Source: Silicimonas sp. (lineage in GTDB: Bacteria > Pseudomonadota > Alphaproteobacteria > Rhodobacterales > Rhodobacteraceae). Taken from it: a DNA stretch of 53,461 bases. Location of the stretch: positions 1 to 53,461 of the forward strand of contig JAJEAC010000059.1 in assembly GCA_022824315.1 (NCBI GenBank), given 5' to 3'. The position numbers and the translations under genes are program-made. Under the pieces are notes generated by a model. The model had not been told where the DNA came from. It saw nothing but the letters and a program-made list of their open reading frames with translations, and did no database searches. This document shows, in pieces, positions 7,778 to 15,627 of this stretch. Within the stretch, counting starts at the first letter, position 1; the number at the start of each line of letters is the position of its first letter.

Positions 7778-8620
7778 TCATCGTTGCGATGGATGCCAGA
7801 AAGTCACCCAACGTTCCACGAGCGTGACCGCTCCGTAAAACAGGGTTCCGGCCAATGCCGCCACCGCTATCTCGGACCAGACCATGGCCAGCTCCAAAGT
7901 GCCGACCGAAGTGGAGATCCGAAATCCCATTCCCCGCGTGGGCGAACCGAAATACTCGGCGACGATTGCGCCGATCAGGGCAAGCGTCGTTGCGATCTTG
8001 AGCCCGTTGAACACGAACGGCATGGCCGCCGGCAAACGCAGCTTCAGGAGCGTCTGCCAGTAGCTCGCCGAGTAGGTTCGCATCAGGTCGCGCTGCATCG
8101 CCGCCGTATCCGCAAGTCCCTGCACGGTGTTCACGAGAATTGGAAAGAACACCATGACGACCACCACCGCGGCCTTTGACTGCCAGTCAAAGCCGAACCA
8201 GTTGACCAGGATCGGCGCGGTTCCCACGATGGGCAGTGCAGCCACGAAATTGCCGATCGGGAGCAGCCCACGCCGCAGGAACGTCGAGCGATCAATTGCG
8301 AGCGCCACGACAAAGGCCGCGAGGCAACCGATCACGTACCCGGAAATCGCGCCCTTCAGTGCGGTTTGGCGAAAGTCGATCCAGAGCGTGCCGGTCTCGG
8401 CGGCGAATGTCTCGGCAATGATCGTCGGCGCCGGCAGGATCACCTGAGGCACGTTCAGGCCGCGCACGACGAGTTCCCAGATCGCCAACACCGACAGGCC
8501 GAAAACCACCGGAACCGCGACCCGACCAATGTAGGACGACGCCAGCGACGATCCCGCGATGCGCGTGTTCAGCAACCATGCAGCCATCCAAAGCACGAGT
8601 GCCGCCAGGACAAGCGTCAT
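7778..8620 (-). CDS. ABC transporter permease (SsuC/ThiX type), first copy
   Basis: A 280-residue BPD_transp_1 membrane protein with about six segments. The conserved EAA-like loop reads MRTYSASYWQTLLKLRLPAAMPFVFNGLKIA. The start ATG at 8620 overlaps the stop of the small upstream ORF (ATGA) and follows a GGAGGGCGGG purine run. The next gene, the binding protein, starts 26 bp after its stop. It should form a heterodimeric channel with the permease at 8820-9686. The two differ, so this is not a simple duplication. Confidence 0.88.
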   Translation of the reverse strand: MTLVLAALVLWMAAWLLNTRIAGSSLASSYIGRVAVPVVFGLSVLAIWELVVRGLNVPQVILPAPTIIAETFAAETGTLWIDFRQTALKGAISGYVIGCLAAFVVALAIDRSTFLRRGLLPIGNFVAALPIVGTAPILVNWFGFDWQSKAAVVVVMVFFPILVNTVQGLADTAAMQRDLMRTYSASYWQTLLKLRLPAAMPFVFNGLKIATTLALIGAIVAEYFGSPTRGMGFRISTSVGTLELAMVWSEIAVAALAGTLFYGAVTLVERWVTFWHPSQR

Positions 8621-8823
8621 GACCCGCCCTCCGCCGCAGCGACATGAACGGCACTTCCATCCAAGCCGCACGGCACGCGCGGTGTCCGTCCGGGCATCGA
8701 TGAAGTCTCGCAGACAGGGAACGACGCAGCCCCGCTCAAGGCAGGTGAATTTCGCATCGAACTGCGTCGCAACCGGGACGGCAAGCCCGCGAAGTCCGGC
8801 GTCACGGCCAGCGCACGGATCAT
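8617..8823 (-). CDS. Possible 68-residue coupled small ORF between two permease genes
   Basis: The ATG at 8823 overlaps the stop of the upstream permease gene (ATGA) and its own TGA at 8617-8619 overlaps the ATG of the downstream permease (ATGA). The product (MIRALAVTPDFAGLPSRLRR...) is rich in Ser, Pro, Arg and Ala, has no membrane segment and is unlike anything I recognise. The same frame is open far into the permease on the opposite reading phase, so openness alone is weak evidence. The exact double overlap is what suggests translation, at least as a ribosome-coupling leader. Confidence 0.35.
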   Translation of the reverse strand: MIRALAVTPDFAGLPSRLRRSSMRNSPALSGAASFPVCETSSMPGRTPRVPCGLDGSAVHVAAAEGGS

Positions 8824-9686
8824 CTCGCGTACCCCATGCGTTGAAGCGCCAGCGACTGCAGCACCGCGACGATGCTCACAAGCGCGCCCGCGAGGCAGGC
8901 CGCCGCGATCAGCGCGGACCAGATCATGAGAGGGTTGCCGAACTGATCGCCGATCAGGATACGCGCGCCAAGCCCCTGGATCGCGCCTGTGGGCAATTCG
9001 CCCACGATCGTGCCGACCAGCGCAGCCGCAATGCCGACCTTGAGTGACGTGAAGAGATAGGGGACGGAGGCAGGCAGCCGCAGCTTCCAGAATGTCTGTC
9101 CGGCATTCGCGGAATAGGTCTTCATCAGGTCGATCTGCATCGCTCCGGGCGACCTCAGCCCTTTCACCATGCTCACCAGCACCGGGAAGAAGCAAAGGTA
9201 TGCCGAGATGATAGCCTTGGGCACAGTACGGCCTTCCACGCCCAGGGTCGCCAGCACCACGATGATCATCGGGGCAATCGCGACGATCGGAATCGTCTGG
9301 CTGATGATTGCCCAAGGCATCAGGCTCATGTTCGCGGTCTTCGAGTACACGATCGAAACCGCCATTCCGATTCCGACCGTTGTGCCGAGCGCAAAGCCCC
9401 AAAGCGTAGACTGCAACGTTATCCAGCCGTGGAAAACCAGCGAGCGCTTCGACGTGACCTTGGTGTCGAGCACGGTCTTTTTCAGCTCGGCGGCAACCTG
9501 GTGCGGCGCGGGCAGGCGCGGGCGGTCCTGACTCATCGTGTCGGCGACAACGTCCAGGAAGGTCAGCTCGTGGCCCGCGCGTTGCGCCTGAGCGATCGTC
9601 CAGCCGGCGTTCATTGGCACCACGGCCGCGTACCAAAGCGCGAGAATCGCGGCGAGCACCACCAGGATCGGCAGGATTCGGTTCAT
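8820..9686 (-). CDS. ABC transporter permease (SsuC/ThiX type), second copy
   Basis: A 288-residue polytopic inner-membrane protein starting at MNRILPI (9686), just after a GGGAGGGCGG run. It has an unusually long periplasmic loop after the first segment (about residues 25-75) before GWITLQSTLWGFALGTTVGI, then TIPIVAIAPMIIVV and the EAA loop MKTYSANAGQTFWKLRLPASVPYLFTSLKVG. It partners the permease at 7778-8620 and the ATPase at 9762-10547. Confidence 0.88.
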   Translation of the reverse strand: MNRILPILVVLAAILALWYAAVVPMNAGWTIAQAQRAGHELTFLDVVADTMSQDRPRLPAPHQVAAELKKTVLDTKVTSKRSLVFHGWITLQSTLWGFALGTTVGIGMAVSIVYSKTANMSLMPWAIISQTIPIVAIAPMIIVVLATLGVEGRTVPKAIISAYLCFFPVLVSMVKGLRSPGAMQIDLMKTYSANAGQTFWKLRLPASVPYLFTSLKVGIAAALVGTIVGELPTGAIQGLGARILIGDQFGNPLMIWSALIAAACLAGALVSIVAVLQSLALQRMGYAR

Positions 9687-9761
9687 GAACCGCCCTCCCC
9701 GACAATGGCATTGCCGCGCGACCACGATGGCGGCAGCTCGAGATAGCCTTGCATGAACACC

Positions 9762-10547
9762 TCAGTCTCCATAGGAGTGCCCCGCCCTCAGGCCCTTGCG
9801 TATGCGCTGCGCGACTTCCAGGAATTCGGGCGTGTCGCGGATGTCCAGCGGGCGCGTCCTCGGCAGCGGATTGTCGATCACGTCGGCTATGCGCCCCGGC
9901 CGGGGCGACATGACGACGATTCGCGTCGACAGATAGACCGCCTCCGGAATCGAGTGGGTCACGAAGCCAATGGTCTTCCCTGTATGCTCCCAAAGCCCCA
10001 GGAGCTGTTCGTTCAGGTGATCCCGCACGATTTCGTCGAGCGCCCCAAACGGCTCATCCATCAGGAGGATGTCAGCGTCAAAGGCTAGCGCACGTGCAAT
10101 CGAGGCCCGTTGCTGCATGCCGCCAGAGAGTTGCCACGGATGCTTGTTCTCGAAGCCCGACAGTTCAACCAGTTCCAGCACGCGATTGACGCGGTCGGCC
10201 ATCTCCGACCTGGAATAGCCCATGATTTCGAGGGGTAGGCGCACGTTTCCGGCAATCGTCCGCCAAGGGTAGAGTCCCGCCTCCTGGAACACGTAGCCGT
10301 ATGCCCGGTCGCGGCGCGCCTCGTCCGGACTCATGCCATTGACCCGAACCTCGCCGCCCGTCGGCGTCTCAAGCCCCGCCACCACGCGCAGAAACGTCGT
10401 CTTTCCGCAACCGGACGGCCCGATAAACGATACGAACTCGCCTTTGCGCATCTCCAGCGTGACATCCCGCAACGCCTGAATCGCGCCATCACCGGTCTCG
10501 AATGTCAGGTCGAGATTCTTCGCCTCTATGGCAGCAGCCTGTGACAC
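9762..10547 (-). CDS. ABC transporter ATP-binding protein (SsuB/TauB/ThiZ type)
   Basis: A 261-residue ATPase with Walker A GPSGCGKTT, the Q-loop in GYVFQEAGLYPWRTIAGNV, signature LSGGMQQRASIARAL, Walker B ILLMDEPFGALDEIVR and the H-loop FVTHSIPEAVYLSTRI. The FQEAGLYPWRT form is typical of nitrate/sulfonate/hydantoin importers. It starts 22 bp after the dihydropyrimidinase stop, so it belongs to the same transcription unit, linking transport to ring hydrolysis. Confidence 0.92.
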   Translation of the reverse strand: MSQAAAIEAKNLDLTFETGDGAIQALRDVTLEMRKGEFVSFIGPSGCGKTTFLRVVAGLETPTGGEVRVNGMSPDEARRDRAYGYVFQEAGLYPWRTIAGNVRLPLEIMGYSRSEMADRVNRVLELVELSGFENKHPWQLSGGMQQRASIARALAFDADILLMDEPFGALDEIVRDHLNEQLLGLWEHTGKTIGFVTHSIPEAVYLSTRIVVMSPRPGRIADVIDNPLPRTRPLDIRDTPEFLEVAQRIRKGLRAGHSYGD

Positions 10548-10569
10548 TCCCCGTCCTCCGCCCCGAACC

Positions 10570-12024
10570 TCAGACCCCGCTCGCGGGAATGCCGGTCCGT
10601 TCGACGGGACGAGGCGCGGTCAGTTCTTTCCAGGACGAGAGCGCCCGGTTCACCGGCGTGTTGGGTGCACGACGGACGAATTCGCCATGGCCTTCCTTGG
10701 TTCTGATTTCGCCGTCATGAACCGCGATATGTCCCCGCGTCAGCGTAAAGCGCGGCTGGCCCTTGACGTGCTTTCCCTCGAACACGTTGTAGTCGATGGA
10801 GGATTGCTGCCGGTCGGCACTGATGGTCTTTTCCTTCTCAGGATCCCAAACGACAATGTCGGCGTCCGCACCTACGAGAATTGCACCTTTCTTCGGGTAG
10901 CAGTTCAGGACCTTCGCGATGTTCGTCGACGTCACGGCCACGAACTCGTTCGGGGTCAGCCGTCCGGTGTTGACCCCGTGCGTCCAAAGCATCGGCATCC
11001 GGTCTTCCAGCCCGCCGGTGCCATTGGGGATCTTGGTAAAGTCGCCGACACCGTAGCGCTTCTGCTCGGTCGTGAAGGCGCAGTGATCGGTGGCAACGAC
11101 CGAGAGCGAACCGCTCTGCAGGCCGGCCCACAGCGAATCCTGGTGCTTCCTGTTGCGGAAGGGCGGCGACATCACCCGGCGCGCGGCGTGATCCCAGTCC
11201 GCGTTGAAGTACTCCGACTCGTCCAGCGTGAGGTGCTGGATCAGCGGCTCGCCCCAGACCCTCTTGCCCTGCTGCCTCGCCCGCCGGATCGCTTCATGCG
11301 CCTCCTCGCAGGAGGTGTGAACGACATATAGCGGGACGCCCGCCATGTCTGCGATCATGATGGCGCGGTTCGTCGCCTCGCCCTCGACCTGCGCGGGGCG
11401 GGAATAGGCATGCGCCTCCGGCCCGGTGTTGCCTTCTGCCATCAGCTTGGCCTGCAGCTCCGCCACGACATCGCCGTTTTCGGCATGCACCAGCGCTATG
11501 CCGCCAAGCTCGGCAAGCCGCTTGAACGACGCGTACATCTCGTCGTCGTTCACCATCAGCGCGCCCTTGTAGGCCATGAAATGCTTGAACGTCGTAATGC
11601 CTTCCTTCTCGATGACCGTGGCCATTTCGTTGAAGACCTGCTCGCCCCACCAGGTCACCGCCATATGGTAGGAATAGTCGCAATTGGCGCGCGTCGACTT
11701 GTTATGCCACATGGCCAGCGCGTCATGCAGGCCCTGCCCGGGTGACGGCAAGGCAAAGTCGACGACCATCGTGGTACCGCCGGACAATGCCGCGCGCGTT
11801 CCGGATTCGAAGTCGTCCGAACTGTAGGTTCCCATGAACGGCATCTCGAGATGCGTGTGTGGATCGATGCCTCCCGGCATCACGTAGCAGCCGGTGGCAT
11901 CGAGTTGCTCGTCGCCGTTCAGCCCGACACCTATCTCGACAATCCGCCCGGCGTCGATCAGGACGTCCGCCGCGTAAGTAAGGTCATGGGTAACGACAGT
12001 GCCATTCTTGATAGCTGTTGTCAT
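10570..12024 (-). CDS. hydA: Dihydropyrimidinase / D-hydantoinase
   Basis: A 484-residue cyclic amidohydrolase opening the ring of 5,6-dihydrouracil/dihydrothymine or 5-substituted hydantoins, step 2 of reductive pyrimidine degradation. Motifs: GGIDPHTHLEMPF (metal His57 and His59), FMAYKGAL with the carbamylated bridging Lys153, LVHAENGD (His179), YVVHTSCEEA and VVATDHCAF (catalytic Asp). Length and the start MTTAIKNGTVV match the family. It lies between the N-carbamoyl amidohydrolase and the ABC ATPase on the same strand. L-selective or allantoin-specific relatives exist, but the preA/preT neighbours support dihydropyrimidinase. Confidence 0.93.
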   Translation of the reverse strand: MTTAIKNGTVVTHDLTYAADVLIDAGRIVEIGVGLNGDEQLDATGCYVMPGGIDPHTHLEMPFMGTYSSDDFESGTRAALSGGTTMVVDFALPSPGQGLHDALAMWHNKSTRANCDYSYHMAVTWWGEQVFNEMATVIEKEGITTFKHFMAYKGALMVNDDEMYASFKRLAELGGIALVHAENGDVVAELQAKLMAEGNTGPEAHAYSRPAQVEGEATNRAIMIADMAGVPLYVVHTSCEEAHEAIRRARQQGKRVWGEPLIQHLTLDESEYFNADWDHAARRVMSPPFRNRKHQDSLWAGLQSGSLSVVATDHCAFTTEQKRYGVGDFTKIPNGTGGLEDRMPMLWTHGVNTGRLTPNEFVAVTSTNIAKVLNCYPKKGAILVGADADIVVWDPEKEKTISADRQQSSIDYNVFEGKHVKGQPRFTLTRGHIAVHDGEIRTKEGHGEFVRRAPNTPVNRALSSWKELTAPRPVERTGIPASGV

Positions 12025-12261
12025 GTTGTCCTCTCTGTTGATTCGTGCCCGGCACCTTCGCCGCGATTCCGGCTTCCCGTCCTGGCGGAGCCGATCGCTC
12101 CTGTACGGCCCGCCCTGTCAATGAACGGGCGTTCCCTCACGGCACCCGTCGCGGCAGACCGCAGCCTCCACCACCGTCCTGCGCCGCCGCCGGCCTGCAC
12201 GTCCTGCCCCGTTCGCGGCCACCTTCACCCGCTCCCGTCGGCGTTGGCCCTCGCAGACCCC

Positions 12262-13512
12262 TCACTCCACGATCTCCGCCACATCGACGACGGCGTGAAA
12301 CAGCACGTCAGCGCCTGCCCGCGCCCATTCAGGGGAAATCTCCTCCGCCTCGTTGTGGCTCAGTCCGTCTGCGCATGGACACATCACCATCGCCGTTGGC
12401 GCCACGTCGTTGATCCAGCAGGCGTCGTGGCCGGCGCCGCTGACGATGTCCATGTGACTGTACCCAAGCCGATCAGCGGCAGCCCGAATTGCATTGACGC
12501 AGGTCTCGTCAAAGGCCGGCGGATCGAACTGGCCGACAAATTCGCACGCGAACCCGGTTCCGATGTCCTCGCAAAGTTTCGGCGCCCGATCCAAGAACTC
12601 GTCGACCATGGCGTTGAGCTTGTCCAGGAGATGCGTGCGCATGTCCACGGTGAACACCACCTGGCCCGGGATGATGTTGCGGCTGTTCGGATGGACGTCG
12701 ATATGGCCGATCGCGCCGACCGCGTTTGGCTGGTTCGCCATGGCAATTTCGTGCACGAGTTCGGTCACAAGTGCCAACCCCCGCCCTGCATTCTTGCGCA
12801 TGTGCATCGGGGTCGAGCCCGTGTGGCTCTCCTTGCCGGTAATCGTGCATTCGATCCAGCGGAGCCCCTGCCCGTGGGTAACGACGCCGATGTCCTTCCC
12901 CTCTGCCTCCAGAATGGGTCCCTGTTCGATATGAAGCTCGAAGAAGGCTTTCATCTTCCGATCACCGACCGGCTCGTTGCCCTTCCATCCAATGCGCTCC
13001 AACTCGTCGCCGAATCGCTTGCCTTGCGCGTCCACGCGGTCATAGGCCCAGTCGCGGTCATGCTTGCCCGCAAAAACACCCGAGGCCAGCATGGCCGGGG
13101 CGTAGCGCGTGCCCTCCTCGTTGGTCCAGTTGGTCACGACGATGGGATGGCGGGTCCTGACGCCAAGGTCGTTCAGCGTCCTGACGATTTCCAGCCCGCC
13201 CAGAACGCCCAGAACGCCGTCGTACTTGCCTCCCGTAGGCTGGGTGTCGAGATGGCTTCCGACATATACCGGCAATGCGTCCGGATCGGCGCCCTCGCGA
13301 CGGGCGAACATGTTGCCCATCTCGTCGACACCCATCGAGCAGCCAGCCTCCTCGCACCAGCGCTGGAACAGTGCGCGTCCCTCGCCGTCTTCATCGGTCA
13401 GGGTCTGGCGATTGTTGCCTCCGGCAACACCGGGGCCGATCCTGGCCATTTCCATAATCGCGTCCCAGAGGCGCGCTCCGTCAATCCTGAGGTTTTCCCC
13501 CGGTGCCGCCAT
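12262..13512 (-). CDS. N-carbamoyl-amino-acid amidohydrolase, beta-ureidopropionase type (M20 family)
   Basis: A 416-residue Zn-dependent hydrolase of the HyuC/AmaB/PydC family. Metal and active-site motifs: GSHLDTQPTGGKYDGVLGV (His87, Asp98), NWTNEEGTRY (Glu132/133), FELHIEQGP and the C-terminal LSHNEAEEI. It removes the carbamoyl group from N-carbamoyl-beta-alanine or N-carbamoyl amino acids to give the amino acid, CO2 and ammonia, step 3 of reductive pyrimidine degradation. Its start is 43 bp from the RutR-like box, so it is probably the first gene of the regulated operon, followed after 237 bp by hydA. Allantoate amidohydrolase is an alternative, but context favours ureidopropionase. Confidence 0.9.
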   Translation of the reverse strand: MAAPGENLRIDGARLWDAIMEMARIGPGVAGGNNRQTLTDEDGEGRALFQRWCEEAGCSMGVDEMGNMFARREGADPDALPVYVGSHLDTQPTGGKYDGVLGVLGGLEIVRTLNDLGVRTRHPIVVTNWTNEEGTRYAPAMLASGVFAGKHDRDWAYDRVDAQGKRFGDELERIGWKGNEPVGDRKMKAFFELHIEQGPILEAEGKDIGVVTHGQGLRWIECTITGKESHTGSTPMHMRKNAGRGLALVTELVHEIAMANQPNAVGAIGHIDVHPNSRNIIPGQVVFTVDMRTHLLDKLNAMVDEFLDRAPKLCEDIGTGFACEFVGQFDPPAFDETCVNAIRAAADRLGYSHMDIVSGAGHDACWINDVAPTAMVMCPCADGLSHNEAEEISPEWARAGADVLFHAVVDVAEIVE

Positions 13513-13554
13513 GGCCGCACTCCCTACTGTCCAACTCCCCGATTCTCGAAGAGT

Positions 13555-13570
13555 TTGACCAATTGGTCAG
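13555..13570. promoter_or_regulatory. RutR-type operator between the amidohydrolase and rutR-like genes
   Basis: TTGACCAATTGGTCAG contains a perfect 14-bp palindrome, TGACCAATTGGTCA (13556-13569). It fits the E. coli RutR consensus TTGACCAnnTGGTCAA at all but the last base. It lies 42 bp upstream of the minus-strand amidohydrolase start and 66 bp upstream of the plus-strand regulator start, so it can control both divergent promoters. Confidence 0.85.
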
Positions 13571-13636
13571 GATCACGCTACCATGGAGCGACGTGCAGTC
13601 AAGGATTTCGGCTCGCTCCCCATCACGGAATTCAGT

Positions 13637-14260
13637 ATGGTCATGCCAGACACAGCCGCACGGACGCGGATACAGGAAAAGAACATCAGCGCCATCCTGG
13701 ATGCGGCGCTCGACGTGTTCTCGGGCGCCGGGTTCCGTGGCGCGACACTGGATCAGATTGCTCGTGCAGCGAGCCTGTCAAAGCCCAACCTGCTCTACTA
13801 CTTCAAGTCCAAGGAAGCTATTCACCGTGCGCTCCTGTCCGAGCTTCTCGATACCTGGCTAGCCCCGTTACGCACGCTGGATTCCGGCGGCGAGCCCGTT
13901 GACGAAATCGTCCGTTACGTAATGCGCAAGCTCGACATGGCCCGCGAACTGCCGCGCGAAAGCCGCCTGTTCGCGAACGAGATCGTTCAGGGCGCCCCAC
14001 ATATTTTCGACATCATAGAGGGGCCGTTGACAACGCTGGTCGACGAGAAGGCGGCGTTGATCCGCAAATGGGCGGCCGAGGACAGGATTGCCGCGGTGGA
14101 TCCCTATCACCTGATTTTCTCGATCTGGGCCACGACGCAGCACTACGCGGACTTCGACGCGCAGGTGCGCGGCATTCTCCGGCCCGAGCGCGATCAGCAT
14201 TTCGACGATGCGGCAAGGTTCCTCACGCATCTCTATCGCACGGCGCTGACCCCCGATTGA
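13637..14260 (+). CDS. rutR: RutR-like TetR family regulator of pyrimidine catabolism
   Basis: A 207-residue TetR-family protein close to E. coli RutR (212 residues). The N-terminal HTH reads AILDAALDVFSGAGFRGATL, then LSKPNLLYYFKSKEAIHRAL. The ligand domain shares DTWLAPL, ESRLFANEIVQGAP, LTTLVDEKAALI, DPYHLIFSIWATTQHYADF and the Arg-rich C-terminal stretch. RutR senses uracil and derepresses when it binds. The frame is open from 13583, but MVMPDTAAR at 13637 with a GGAA upstream matches the family start. It is divergent from the amidohydrolase and convergent with preA. The exact operator match next to it supports autoregulation. Confidence 0.9.
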   Translation: MVMPDTAARTRIQEKNISAILDAALDVFSGAGFRGATLDQIARAASLSKPNLLYYFKSKEAIHRALLSELLDTWLAPLRTLDSGGEPVDEIVRYVMRKLDMARELPRESRLFANEIVQGAPHIFDIIEGPLTTLVDEKAALIRKWAAEDRIAAVDPYHLIFSIWATTQHYADFDAQVRGILRPERDQHFDDAARFLTHLYRTALTPD

Positions 14261-14302
14261 CCGAACCCGCCTCCGCATGTCCTGCAGGCCGTCGGCGTTC
14301 CG

Positions 14303-15607
14303 TCATTCGGCAGCACAGGCGCCCGGGTTGTTGGGATGCGTCGTCCAGTTGCCGTAGTCTGCAACGACGTCCTGGCCCGTGCGGGGGTCAACGGCGCCGG
14401 GTGCGAGTTCTTCCATGGTGATGCAGTCTTCCACCGGGCAGACATTGACACACAGGTTGCAGGCCACGCATTCCTCGTCGATGACCTCGAACTTTCTCCC
14501 GGGATTGATCGCGATCGCCTGGTGCGAGGTGTCCTCGCAAGCCGCGAAGCACCGCCCGCAGCCAATGCAGAGGTCCTGATCGATCCGGGCCTTGGTCACG
14601 TAGTTCAGGTTCAGGTACTGCCAGTCAGTGAAGTTTGGCACCGCGCGACCCACGACGTCATCGACCGATGCATGGCCCTTCTCGTCCATCCAGTCGCCGA
14701 GACCCGAAATCATTTCCTGCACGATCTTGAACCCATAGGTCATGGCGGCCGTGCAGACCTGCACGTTGGCCGCGCCGAGCGTCAGGAATTCAGCCGCGTC
14801 GCGCCACGTCGTCACGCCACCGATGCCCGAGATGGGTAACCCGTCCGATTCGGGATCACACGCGATCTGTGCAACCATGTTGAGCGCGATGGGCTTGACA
14901 GCCGGACCGCAGAATCCGCCGTGCGTGCCCTTGCCGTCGATGGATGGCTCGGGGCTGTACGTATCGAGATTCACGGAGGTGATCGAAGACACGGTGTTGA
15001 TCAGCGACACGGCATCTGCTCCTCCCGCCTTGGCCGCTCGCGCCGGATACCGGATGTCGGTGATGTTGGGCGTCAGCTTCACTATGACCGGCATGCGGGT
15101 ATTCTGCTTGCACCAGCGCGTCACCATCTCGATGTAGTCGGGCACCTGACCGACGGCGCTGCCCATGCCGCGTTCGCTCATCCCGTGCGGACAGCCGAAA
15201 TTCAGCTCGATGCCGTCGGCGCCCGTGTCCTCCACAATCGGCAAGATCGCCTTCCATGCATCCTCGACACAGGGCACCATCAACGACACGACGACGGCGC
15301 GATCCGGATAGTCGCGCTTGACCGTCTTGATCTCTTGCAGGTTGGTTTCGAGCGGGCGATCAGTGATGAGCTCGATGTTGTTGAGGCCCAAAAGACGCCG
15401 ATCGGCACCCCAGACCGCGCCATAGCGAGGCCCGTTGACGTTGACGATGGGCGGCCCCTCCTCGCCGAGCGTCTTCCAAACCACCCCTCCCCAACCGGCC
15501 TCGAAGGCACGGCAGACGTTGTATTCCTTGTCCGTGGGCGGTGCCGACGCCAGCCAGAACGGGTTAGGCGACCTGATTCCGACGAATTCACATGCCAGGT
15601 TGGCCAT
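14303..15607 (-). CDS. preA: NAD-dependent dihydropyrimidine dehydrogenase subunit PreA
   Basis: A 434-residue protein: N-terminal FMN-binding dihydroorotate-dehydrogenase-like barrel (about 1-320; GIRSPNPFWLASAPPT, IELNFGCPHGMSERGMGSAVGQ, VKLTPNITDI, ISGIGGVTTWRDA) and a C-terminal ferredoxin domain with two [4Fe-4S] motifs (CIGCGRCFAACED and CVACNLCVNVCPVED). With PreT it reduces uracil and thymine to the 5,6-dihydro bases, step 1 of the pathway. It lies 20 bp after preT with a GGGAG ribosome site before the ATG. Its length is close to that of E. coli PreA (411). Confidence 0.95.
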   Translation of the reverse strand: MANLACEFVGIRSPNPFWLASAPPTDKEYNVCRAFEAGWGGVVWKTLGEEGPPIVNVNGPRYGAVWGADRRLLGLNNIELITDRPLETNLQEIKTVKRDYPDRAVVVSLMVPCVEDAWKAILPIVEDTGADGIELNFGCPHGMSERGMGSAVGQVPDYIEMVTRWCKQNTRMPVIVKLTPNITDIRYPARAAKAGGADAVSLINTVSSITSVNLDTYSPEPSIDGKGTHGGFCGPAVKPIALNMVAQIACDPESDGLPISGIGGVTTWRDAAEFLTLGAANVQVCTAAMTYGFKIVQEMISGLGDWMDEKGHASVDDVVGRAVPNFTDWQYLNLNYVTKARIDQDLCIGCGRCFAACEDTSHQAIAINPGRKFEVIDEECVACNLCVNVCPVEDCITMEELAPGAVDPRTGQDVVADYGNWTTHPNNPGACAAE

Positions 15608-15627
15608 GACTTTTCTCCCTTCGGGGC

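Noticed and set aside
11851-13902. 683-codon plus-strand frame
   Set aside because: It spans the antisense of hydA and the amidohydrolase and runs into rutR; the real genes have clear metal-site motifs in other frames.
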